Source of the DNA: JABWCE01 sp046154525
GTDB lineage: Bacteria > Bacteroidota > Bacteroidia > NS11-12g > UBA9320
Reading direction: 5' to 3'
Length of the DNA stretch: 12,357 nucleotides
Assembly (NCBI GenBank): GCA_046154525.1
Contig: JBJXDS010000088.1
Span: forward strand, 1-12,357
The notes beneath the pieces are model-generated. The model saw only the letters and a program-made list of their open reading frames with translations, did no database searches and was not told the origin of the DNA. This document shows positions 6,222-12,357 of the stretch, in pieces. Position 1 is the first letter of the stretch; each line of letters starts with the position of its first letter. The translations under genes and the position numbers were made by a program.

Positions 6222-7691
6222 ATGACAACCACCATTAACATTTCCGAACCATTAACTTTAGAATCCGTTTCTAAATTTATTACCCAAAACCAAAAAGTCA
6301 CCATTGACCAACAGGCGTTTGATGCTATAAAAAAATGCAATGATTACTTATTGCAAAAAATCAGTGTGAAGGGTTCAGTGTTTTATGGCATTAATACAGG
6401 TTTTGGTGCACTATGCGATACCCAAATTAGTTCGGGCGATTTGTTAAAATTGCAGGAAAACTTGTTGATGTCTCATGCCTGTGGAATGGGTGAACAGGTG
6501 CCGGATGATGTGGTAAAGCTCATGCTTTTATTTAAAATAAAATCATTGAGTTTGGGCTATAGCGGGGTAAAAAATGATACCGTTCAAAGGCTTACCGATT
6601 TTTTAAACCTTGGTTTATTTCCTTTGGTTTATAAGCAAGGTTCGCTTGGGGCATCGGGCGATTTGGCTCCATTGGCACATTTATGTTTACCACTTATTGG
6701 AAAAGGGAAAATTGGAAATAAGCCTTCATTAGAAGTTTTAACCAATAACAATTTAAAACCAATTGTACTTGGCCCCAAAGAGGGCTTGGCTTTAATAAAC
6801 GGCACCCAGTTTATGACTGCTTATGGAATATATTCACTTTTATTAGCAAAAAAACTAAGCCGCTGGGCCGATAGAATTGCTGCAATTAGTTTGGAAGCGT
6901 TTGATTGCCATACCCAACCATTTTTTCCTCAGATTCATGAAGTCCGCAAACAAAAAGGCCAAATAGATGTAGCCAAAAATATTTTAGAGCTTTTGGCCGA
7001 CAGCCATATCATGAACGGGGAAAAAGATTCGGTTCAGGATCCTTATTCATTCCGTTGCATTCCACAAGTTCATGGAGCTACCCGCGATGTCATTACTCAG
7101 GTAGAAACTATTTTTATTAATGAAATAAATGCTGTTACGGATAACCCAAATATTTTTGTGGATGATGATTTAATTATTTCGGGTGGGAATTTTCACGGAC
7201 AGGTTTTGGCCTTACATGCCGATTTTTTGGCCATGGGAATAGCTGAATTGGGAAGCATTTCGGAACGACGGATTTATAAGCTAATTTCGGGTGAACGGGG
7301 ATTGCCTGTTTTTTTAACCCCAAATCCCGGCCTTAATTCTGGCTTTATGATCCCTCAATATACGGCCGCCTCAGTGGTTAGTTTAAACAAACAACTATGC
7401 ACCCCTGCTTCCGTGGACAGCATTGTGAGCAGCAACGGCCAGGAAGACCATGTGAGTATGGGTGCCAATGCGGTTTTAAAACTGATACGGGTTGTAGAAA
7501 ACGTAAGAAAAGTTTTAGCCATAGAATTATTCACCGCTTGCCAGGCTCTGGAGTTTAGAGATATAAAACAAAGTTCACCTGCCTCGCAAAAACTCTTGAA
7601 ATCAGTTAGAGAAAAAATTCCTTTTATTAAAGAGGATATGGAGATGGCGGGGTTTATGGCGGAGGCTGAGAGGATATTGGATAAGGAATAA
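6222..7691 (+). CDS. hutH: Histidine ammonia-lyase
   Basis: Converts L-histidine to trans-urocanate and ammonia, the first step of histidine breakdown. The cofactor MIO forms from Ala144-Ser145-Gly146 in GSLGASGDLAPLAHL. Other active-site motifs are present: YGINTGFG (Tyr55), SHACGMG (His85), LINGTQ (Asn194), QDPYSFRCIPQVHG (Tyr275, Arg278), GGNFHG (Phe324), SGFMIPQYTAAS and GQEDHVSMG (Glu409). The Ser-His selectivity pair and the Met/Glu residues favour histidine over tyrosine or phenylalanine. I take the ATG at 6222 (489 residues); a TTG at 6210 is open but overlaps a -7-like TAGATTTTTG (6203-6212). No hutU, hutI or hutG is adjacent. The final 39 residues recur in diverged form at 9189-9311. 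Confidence 0.92.
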   Translation: MTTTINISEPLTLESVSKFITQNQKVTIDQQAFDAIKKCNDYLLQKISVKGSVFYGINTGFGALCDTQISSGDLLKLQENLLMSHACGMGEQVPDDVVKLMLLFKIKSLSLGYSGVKNDTVQRLTDFLNLGLFPLVYKQGSLGASGDLAPLAHLCLPLIGKGKIGNKPSLEVLTNNNLKPIVLGPKEGLALINGTQFMTAYGIYSLLLAKKLSRWADRIAAISLEAFDCHTQPFFPQIHEVRKQKGQIDVAKNILELLADSHIMNGEKDSVQDPYSFRCIPQVHGATRDVITQVETIFINEINAVTDNPNIFVDDDLIISGGNFHGQVLALHADFLAMGIAELGSISERRIYKLISGERGLPVFLTPNPGLNSGFMIPQYTAASVVSLNKQLCTPASVDSIVSSNGQEDHVSMGANAVLKLIRVVENVRKVLAIELFTACQALEFRDIKQSSPASQKLLKSVREKIPFIKEDMEMAGFMAEAERILDKE

Positions 7692-7752
7692 ATGCTATTT
7701 AGATTTTTTCATTATTTTCTGTCCCTTACAATTCAAATAAGTTTGCTCACAA

Positions 7753-8952
7753 TTAATACAAAAAACCAAACATCCATAAAGGAATGGTTCCTAATACGGG
7801 TGTCTCGATATCGTCTTTTACCAGATAAGAGTTATTAATGGTATCGATTTGTTTATTTCCTTTACCCTTACCTCCAATCTCAAATGTATATGTATTATTT
7901 ACTAAAAAATCTCCCTGCTTGGGTAGGGTTACATTATTTGAAATGATTAGCTGAGAAAGAAAAAATGTTTCTCTTACCGAACCTTTTTCAGCTTGGTTTT
8001 CAGCTAAGGCATATATTAAACTAGTATTGTTTAAAAATATTTTCTCTGGTTTTTGAAGTATCGCAGTGCTGCGACCTGCAGGATAGAGAAGTGAAATAAT
8101 TTTAGCCTGTTCCAGATAATACAGGTAGCTGTTTAGTGAATTTCTATGAATGCCTGTTTTTTGGGCAAGGGAGGTGATATTCGGCTTAAACGGAACTTGT
8201 TGGGCAATCACATAAATCAATTGAAGCAATTTTCTGGCATTACGAATATCAAAATCTTTTAACTCGGCCATATCTACTTCCACAATTGTTCGTATGAGTT
8301 GATTTATTCGTTGATGAACGGAAGCCGGATCCTCCAATACAAAGGGATAATACCCATAAATCAGATAATCATTAAAATGCGCTAATGGTCTAAAATCAAT
8401 TGGAAATTGCTTTTTAATTTTAGAAGCATCTTGAAAAAGTTCTATTAATTCGATTGCAGGAAAGTTAATAACCTGTTTCATGGCCAGGTATTCCCGAAAG
8501 GATAATCCCGGCAACTCATACATCAAGGCTCTTCTGCTTAAATCACCTTCCTGTTTTGAAATATCAATTATAGATGAGCCGGTGAAAACGATTTTTAAAT
8601 CGGGATAAAAGTCATAGCTGTTTTTTATCTCTTTCGACCAGTTTTTATATTTATGAACCTCATCCAAAACCAGTATTTTTCCACCCTGTTTGTAGAAATG
8701 TTCTACGGTTTCTTTTAATGTGTGCTGGGTAAAGTATAGATCATCCAACGAAAAATAAGCCGCTTTATCGGATGATACCTTTTGTTCTTTTAACCATTGA
8801 AGCAATAGTGTGGTTTTACCGGTTCCTCTAGCTCCTTTAATTCCTATTAATCGGTTATCCCACTTAATTTTGGTATGCAAAAACCGCTTAAAGTCAAGCG
8901 TTGTATGAGCCAATAGCCGTTCTGATTGTTCTAATAATGATACCATTTGCAT
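7753..8952 (-). CDS. AAA-type ATPase with DUF4143 C-terminal domain
   Basis: A 399-residue ATPase of the archaeal-type ATPase / DUF4143 group common in Bacteroidota accessory DNA. Walker A is GARGTGKTT (40-48), Walker B ILVLDEVH (93-100, Asp97-Glu98), then sensor-like VFTGSS (122-127) and a basic SRRA (139-142). A winged-helix region follows about 240-290 (LAQKTGIHRNSLNSYLYYLE). The C-terminus has the strand FEIGGKGK (357-364), the remains of a PD-(D/E)xK-like nuclease core in which Glu358 and Lys362 are kept. Cellular role is unknown for most members. Two ATGs are possible, 8952 and 8946. The gene converges on hutH (61 bp between stops, no clear terminator) and has its own promoter-like sequence. 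Confidence 0.88.
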   Translation of the reverse strand: MQMVSLLEQSERLLAHTTLDFKRFLHTKIKWDNRLIGIKGARGTGKTTLLLQWLKEQKVSSDKAAYFSLDDLYFTQHTLKETVEHFYKQGGKILVLDEVHKYKNWSKEIKNSYDFYPDLKIVFTGSSIIDISKQEGDLSRRALMYELPGLSFREYLAMKQVINFPAIELIELFQDASKIKKQFPIDFRPLAHFNDYLIYGYYPFVLEDPASVHQRINQLIRTIVEVDMAELKDFDIRNARKLLQLIYVIAQQVPFKPNITSLAQKTGIHRNSLNSYLYYLEQAKIISLLYPAGRSTAILQKPEKIFLNNTSLIYALAENQAEKGSVRETFFLSQLIISNNVTLPKQGDFLVNNTYTFEIGGKGKGNKQIDTINNSYLVKDDIETPVLGTIPLWMFGFLY

Positions 8953-8957
8953 ATTAT

Positions 8958-8993
8958 ATTGTGCAAATATATAAATTTAATGCACATCACAAT
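8958..8993 (-). promoter_or_regulatory. Promoter of the ATPase gene inside an inverted repeat
   Basis: On the - strand, TTG (8992-8990), 18 bp, then TATATTTG (8971-8964) fits the Bacteroidota promoter TTG-N17-23-TAnnTTTG. The whole element is framed by ATTGTG (8958-8963) and CACAAT (8988-8993), with GTGCA (8961-8965) and TGCAC (8981-8985) also inverted. The -33 box and the predicted start of transcription lie in the two arms, a layout expected of an operator. The leader would be very short, which could favour the second ATG at 8946. Confidence 0.55.
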
Positions 8994-9057
8994 GTTCACT
9001 TTAAAAATAATTTACCTTTACTTACTTCTACTTTCTATCGGTAATGTATAGCAAGTA

Positions 9058-9171
9058 ATGACCTACTTTGATGATGCCGGTGATAGCGAAGACCCTATAA
9101 GTCTTAAAGGGCTAACCTGGGAATTGGTTAAAAAAAATATTCAGAAAAAAGTAAGGGAGTATTTAGTGTAG
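9058..9171 (+). pseudogene. 37-codon remnant resembling the C-terminus of an AbiEii/AbiGii-type nucleotidyltransferase
   Basis: The frame reads ATG at 9058 to TAG at 9171. Its protein has TYFDDAGDSEDPISLKG then LTWELVKKNIQKKVREYLV, resembling the end of DUF1814/AbiEii-type nucleotidyltransferases, which close with a YFDDAE...P...L..(S/T)W..VKK pattern. These are toxins of type IV toxin-antitoxin pairs. Everything upstream is gone: TAG at 9049-9051 interrupts the frame and the DNA before it shows no similarity to the family. I therefore read it as a decayed gene end and not as a real 37-residue protein, though the latter cannot be excluded. It points toward the hutH remnant, 15 bp downstream. 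Confidence 0.5.
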
Positions 9172-9185
9172 AAAGTTTTTTTTTA

Positions 9186-9311
9186 AAAAGTTCATCAGCT
9201 TCGCAAATGCTTATAATAACTTTGAGGGAGAAAATTCCTTTTATAAAGGAGGATATGGAGATGGCTGCTTTTATGCATGAGACTGAAAGGATATTGGATG
9301 AAGAAAAATAA
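9186..9311 (+). pseudogene. Remnant of the 3' end of a second hutH-family gene
   Basis: From 9189 the frame reads SSSASQ, then REKIPFIKEDMEMAAFM, then ERILDEEK and TAA at 9309-9311. It aligns without gaps to the last 39 residues of the complete hutH (7572-7688) with 29 identities; the DNA matches at 90 of 117 positions. Eight codons differ only at silent positions, so the copy comes from a gene that evolved separately under protein-level selection and not from a fresh duplication. Similarity stops abruptly on the left at a poly-T run (9176-9184). Nothing of the other 450 codons remains, and no start codon or promoter serves it. A hairpin begins 3 bp after the stop. Confidence 0.85.
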
Positions 9312-9313
9312 AA

Positions 9314-9347
9314 AATACCGACCTCAGATATTTCTGAGGCCGGTATT
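9314..9347 (-). terminator. Strong hairpin terminator for the - strand gene at 9398-9976
   Basis: AATACCG (9314-9320) with CGGTATT (9341-9347) and CCTCAGA (9322-9328) with TCTGAGG (9333-9339) form a 15-position stem with one A-C mismatch and a TATT loop. Read on the - strand it is followed by TTTTTATTTTTCTTC, a proper release tract. On the + strand only A-rich sequence follows, so it is not a good terminator for the hutH remnant. Confidence 0.8.
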
Positions 9348-9397
9348 AGAAAAAACAAATTCAACTTAAATTCATTTTTTTTTCTAACTGATTATAT

Positions 9398-9976
9398 TTA
9401 CAAATCATCATTTTCATCTGAAGAATGTAATTCTCTGGTTGCTTTTTGTAATTTAGCAAAAACAGTAAGTTCAGTTAAATAATTCTGTTCTTTTTGAGAA
9501 AGAGCAGTCATCATTTTGATAGAACTTCCTCCAAAAATTTGATCTAGAATTTGGTTTATTAGTAGCAACAATTGATCTACCCATGGTGGTAAGTTTATGT
9601 TAAAAATGTCTAAAAGAAATCTAATAATTTTTTTTATTTCTTGAATAATTCCTTTAATTCCTAATTTTCCAATAATAGAGCTAATGCTTGGTAAGGCAAG
9701 TTTTAAATTTTGAACTAGTGGAACTCCCGATGACATTTTTAAAAGGTGTTCTGCTTCCTTCAATTTTTGCTTCGGGGAATTAACTGCTAAATCATTAAAA
9801 TGTAAACTTAGTTCTTTAAATTGGTTGATTAATGTTGGTGAATACGAGTTAATAATTGCCGTATGATCCAAATCTTCGCTTGCTTTGTGCATTGCTTTCA
9901 AGAAATCATGGGGAATTTGTTCAAGTAATTCTGCAAATTCTTGAAATAATGTTTTGTTTGTTTTTACATCTGACAT
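9398..9976 (-). CDS. Hypothetical 192-residue helical protein
   Basis: I do not recognise this family. The protein has no signal peptide and is predicted to be almost wholly helical. Residues 1-80 are amphipathic and charged (FQEFAELLEQIPHDFLKAMH, QKLKEAEHLLK). Residues 90-150 are more hydrophobic, with IIGKLGIKGIIQEIKKIIRF, then NLPPWVDQLLLLINQILDQI and a GG; this could be a membrane-surface or oligomer-forming helix pair. The tail is acidic (SSDENDDL). The ATG at 9976 follows an A/T leader. The gene is monocistronic by its layout: a terminator lies 50 bp downstream and 166 bp of non-coding DNA upstream. That upstream stretch (9977-10142) shows no clear promoter or repeat to me. Confidence 0.7.
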   Translation of the reverse strand: MSDVKTNKTLFQEFAELLEQIPHDFLKAMHKASEDLDHTAIINSYSPTLINQFKELSLHFNDLAVNSPKQKLKEAEHLLKMSSGVPLVQNLKLALPSISSIIGKLGIKGIIQEIKKIIRFLLDIFNINLPPWVDQLLLLINQILDQIFGGSSIKMMTALSQKEQNYLTELTVFAKLQKATRELHSSDENDDL

Positions 9977-10142
9977 TTTATTATATTATTATATTTTTGC
10001 TTACTCTATTCCCTTTTCAGCTTACGGGTGCCTACTCTTTTATCAGATTTTCGGCTTCCTCTGTATTGTTTTGTGTATTTTTTTAAGATTAATAATTTAA
10101 TTGAATAAGATTTTTAAACCATATATTGAAAATCCATACCAT

Positions 10143-11390
10143 TTATTTTGTTACAACATGTAATATCACTCTTCCACCTGATTTCCCTTTTTTTACTTTG
10201 TAGTTTCCAGATTGAATAATGATCTGTTTGAATCCAAGTTTAGTTGATATTTTTTCATCAAGTATTACAGGCTTAACGAACTCAAAAACTGATGCATCAT
10301 GTGGTAACTTATCTTTAAAATATACAAACATTTTATCACCTTTTATTTTCACTTGCATATCTCTAATTCTATTATTATCATTAGGGTTTGGTGTTGGTAT
10401 TAGACTTAATCTACAATCGCATAATCCCCCCCGATCGGTGCAACCATCCCTTGCAATAGTGCAAGTAATTTTAATCCCAATCTCAAGGCTATCTGTTGGG
10501 TTTTGAGCTACACCTGTGAAAATGTCATCGTCATCGTCCGGTGCTGGTGGTAGAGGTGGTGGCCAACAACAGGCCCTAAACTCAAATGGTTCAGAAAATC
10601 CAAGTCCATCTACCCAATTCCTACCTTCATCATCTATTGGAGTAATAGTCCAAACATAATTTACACCTGTATCCGGCAAGGGAAAATCAACAGGCCACTG
10701 AGTTTGCAAAATTCCTTTTAAATCTTTTTCTACAATAGGTTGATTGCTTCGCAGGGCGGTCATACTATTTTGTCCTTCCAATACTTCCCATACCTGCAAA
10801 CGATAGGTTACAATAGTTTTGGGTGATGGAATTACAGGGCTCCAACGAAACACTATACCTTTGATGGCGGCTCCTTTTATTACTTCTTTATTAGCCGGGG
10901 CAATTAATGTTGGTGCCTGATATGCTACAATCGAAAACATTTTACATACGGTACCGGATGTACCGATTGGTTTGCCGCTTTGTGGGTCAATAAGAGTAAC
11001 GCATAGCCTGTAATTATCATCCGGTATGCGGCCTGTGGTAATGGCCGTTTTTTCTAAATTCCCATGATATTGTACTGCGTTACTTGGTATAATGTCTTCA
11101 GGATTATACGTTGTGGTGGAGGTAGCTGAAATTGTTAGTACCGGCATTTTGGCTTCATCGGTATTAGCTACTAATGAACCTTTGCCATCAAATAGTTCAG
11201 TTTTGATTTTTACAACAATATCCTTTTTGCTTGGATTAGTGATAATCAGCTTAACAGTTTCACTTCGGTTTTGCCAATCGGATATATATGGCGATGGTTT
11301 AGGGCTAATCTGCACCAGAATGCTTTGAGCCATAATACTGCCTGATGAGAGGCAGAATAGAAGTGCGAGAAATTTGAGTTTTTTGTTCAT
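10143..11390 (-). CDS. Exported beta-rich protein with fibronectin-III-like domain, function unknown
   Basis: A 415-residue exported protein. The ATG at 11390 starts a clear signal peptide (KKLKFLALLFCLSSGSIMAQ, cleavage after Ala-Gln at about 22). An upstream in-frame ATG at 11444 would put 18 residues before it and overlap the preceding gene, so I reject it. Residues about 23-155 form a beta-sandwich-like region, with DNYRLCVTLID and GTVCKMFSIV. Residues 160-272 look fibronectin-III-like (FRWSPVIP, YRLQVWEV, YVWTITPID). Next comes a linker, CCWPPPLPPAPDDDDD (274-289). A C-terminal domain contains four closely spaced cysteines (310, 317, 324, 326) and ends in basic beta strands. Similar exported proteins occur in gliding and surface-protein loci of the phylum, but I cannot name this one. 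It lies 37 bp after the next gene, probably one operon. Confidence 0.75.
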   Translation of the reverse strand: MNKKLKFLALLFCLSSGSIMAQSILVQISPKPSPYISDWQNRSETVKLIITNPSKKDIVVKIKTELFDGKGSLVANTDEAKMPVLTISATSTTTYNPEDIIPSNAVQYHGNLEKTAITTGRIPDDNYRLCVTLIDPQSGKPIGTSGTVCKMFSIVAYQAPTLIAPANKEVIKGAAIKGIVFRWSPVIPSPKTIVTYRLQVWEVLEGQNSMTALRSNQPIVEKDLKGILQTQWPVDFPLPDTGVNYVWTITPIDDEGRNWVDGLGFSEPFEFRACCWPPPLPPAPDDDDDIFTGVAQNPTDSLEIGIKITCTIARDGCTDRGGLCDCRLSLIPTPNPNDNNRIRDMQVKIKGDKMFVYFKDKLPHDASVFEFVKPVILDEKISTKLGFKQIIIQSGNYKVKKGKSGGRVILHVVTK

Positions 11391-11427
11391 TTTTTTAAAT
11401 ATTATTAGTTTGTCTATTTTAATTTTA

Positions 11428-12357
11428 TTAATTGCATTGAACATTACAATTTATACCATTGCTTCCACCCGGAACTGAAACATTCCATAAAACATTGGAT
11501 AAATAAGCATCTGAAAAAGCGTAAGGGCTTGAGGATGGGAAAGAATAAATATAGGATGTTGGCGATCCTGTTGAAGACCCAGTATAAGGGCTGAGAAAAG
11601 TTGTAAAATTATTTATGGAGTTTGGATGATAGGGATATGTGTATGATTTTGTGTAAGTATCAGTACCAGCATAGCCTAGGTTAGCCTTGTAAATTTTCCT
11701 CATGTTAAAAGTCCAGGTACCACTAATATAACAATCACCACTAACATAGAGCCAGTTACCCCAATTATTCCTTTTTTGAGCTCTAACATTAACAGAGTAT
11801 TGAACCTGAACCCTTGAATAAGGATAAGGATTAATAAATGATCTTGTGAAATATACGGTTGTCATTCCACGTCTATTACCATTTTGTTGCCATTGCGATG
11901 TAAGTGGGAAGTTGCATGTCGACATTGTTGAGCGAGGAGCCATTGTTGTAATATCTGATACCTTTATTTTATTATAAGTGTCGTCTTTTGTTGTGGTATC
12001 TAATATTTTTAATTTATCATATTGTTTGCCGCTTATCTCTTTAATAAGATTGGCCTTAATCTGAAAAATACTATTTCCAATAGCCAAAAAACCATTTTCA
12101 TTTATTACAGAACTATAATATGGGGCGTCGACTATGTAATTATAAGTTCCAGGATTAGTTGCATCGCCTGTTTCTACTTTTATTAATTTATTGAGATATA
12201 AATTATATAAATCCGAATGTCCTTTTGGTTCAGTTACATTTAGCAATTCAGCTTCACTCAAATTTTCATAAGGTTTTAAGAGATATTCATATTCTGCTTC
12301 AACAATTTCATTAAATATTCTTCTCTGTGATTTAAATCCAATTTTTGCTTCCCATAT
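11428..12357 (-). CDS. 5'-truncated Bacteroidota surface-type protein (DUF4848-like N-terminal part)
   Basis: The frame is open to the window edge, so the true start and any signal peptide lie beyond 12357; 309 residues are visible. The first part, FKSQRRIFNEIVEAE, then YENLSEAELLNV, and later VDAPYYSSVINENGFLAIG and GNSIFQIKANL, resembles the DUF4848-type exported proteins of Bacteroides and relatives, in which a helical segment is followed by a loop on wild-type surface proteins. The second part, from about residue 150, is rich in Tyr, Ser, Thr, Asn and Gly with beta-strand periodicity (TVYFTRSFINPYPYSRVQVQ, SGTWTFNMRKIY) and ends with two cysteines in NCNVQCN. The apparent TTG start at 12261 is not needed. 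Function unknown; it is followed after 37 bp by the exported beta-rich gene. Confidence 0.65.
   Translation of the reverse strand: MWEAKIGFKSQRRIFNEIVEAEYEYLLKPYENLSEAELLNVTEPKGHSDLYNLYLNKLIKVETGDATNPGTYNYIVDAPYYSSVINENGFLAIGNSIFQIKANLIKEISGKQYDKLKILDTTTKDDTYNKIKVSDITTMAPRSTMSTCNFPLTSQWQQNGNRRGMTTVYFTRSFINPYPYSRVQVQYSVNVRAQKRNNWGNWLYVSGDCYISGTWTFNMRKIYKANLGYAGTDTYTKSYTYPYHPNSINNFTTFLSPYTGSSTGSPTSYIYSFPSSSPYAFSDAYLSNVLWNVSVPGGSNGINCNVQCN

Noticed and set aside
5879..6340. A 153-codon - strand frame across the exonuclease end, the repeats and the hutH start
   Set aside because: Its middle is translated repeat DNA and both ends are antisense to well-supported genes; the Phe-rich product resembles no protein.
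7753..8952. The ATPase as half of a working defence system with the neighbouring gene
   Set aside because: Its only neighbours are metabolic hutH and decayed fragments; there is no intact partner gene to support a system.
9314..9347. Terminator serving the + strand hutH remnant
   Set aside because: No T tract follows on the + strand; the T-rich tract is on the - strand side, so it serves the opposite gene.
9128..9364. A 78-codon - strand frame
   Set aside because: It is antisense to the hutH and Abi-like remnants and runs through the terminator stem; its protein is a Ser/Ile-rich shadow.
9856..10086. A 76-codon + strand frame in the space upstream of the 192-residue gene
   Set aside because: Half of it is antisense to that gene and the rest is Phe/Leu-rich translation of AT-rich non-coding DNA.
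9977..10142. A short - strand reading TEEAENLIKE before a stop, looking like a gene end
   Set aside because: An in-frame TAA stands only a few codons upstream and there is no start; too short to support a remnant.
11391..11444. Earlier ATG start (11444) for the exported beta-rich protein
   Set aside because: It would add 18 residues in front of a textbook signal peptide and overlap the preceding gene by 17 bp.

Overview
The window reads as chromosomal DNA from a member of the Bacteroidota. It is AT-rich, and the start codons I checked lack Shine-Dalgarno sequences and follow A-rich stretches instead. Several start sites are preceded by TAnnTTTG elements, the -7 box typical of this phylum. 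Ribosomal protein S16 carries a long tail, exported proteins have short signal peptides ending in ...AQ, and the intergenic AAATTTGAA / GATTTGG and CCCCCTT...AAGGGGG repeats are of the kind common in these genomes. The genus cannot be set from the sequence alone.

Left part (1-3221): the last codons of a + strand gene, possibly a CHAT-domain protein, meet a - strand pair. That pair is a polytopic membrane protein overlapping an exported M28 zinc peptidase of the carboxypeptidase Q type. Diverging from it is an exported thioredoxin-fold protein with a WCGPC active site, closed by a good terminator. A four-helix membrane protein of unknown role follows, also closed by a terminator.

Middle part (3222-7691): a promoter and a GC-rich leader hairpin precede rpsP-rimM-trmD, a tightly packed translation operon (10-nt gap, then a 1-nt overlap). 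S16 has a roughly 95-residue acidic tail and rimM starts with TTG. The expected rplS does not follow; instead there is a DEDDh exonuclease with an ExoX-like C-terminal module, flanked on both sides by AT-rich intergenic repeats that supply the stop codons of trmD and of the exonuclease. A complete histidine ammonia-lyase gene (hutH) comes next, without other hut genes.

Right part (7692-12357): accessory-looking DNA. Downstream of hutH lie a - strand DUF4143-type AAA ATPase, a 37-codon piece resembling the C-terminus of an AbiEii/AbiGii-type nucleotidyltransferase, and a diverged second copy of the last 40 or so codons of hutH. The ATPase and the Abi-like scrap are thus bracketed by two hutH 3' ends, which suggests insertion or rearrangement at this spot. 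Beyond a strong hairpin terminator are three - strand genes: an unrecognised 192-residue helical protein, an exported beta-rich protein with a CCW-polyPro-polyAsp linker, and a 5'-truncated Bacteroidota surface-type protein running off the window.

I did not find a clear-cut new multi-gene system. The strongest unusual signal is the hutH 3'-end remnant and the small island it delimits. Next are the S16 acidic tail and the two competing structures in the rpsP leader.
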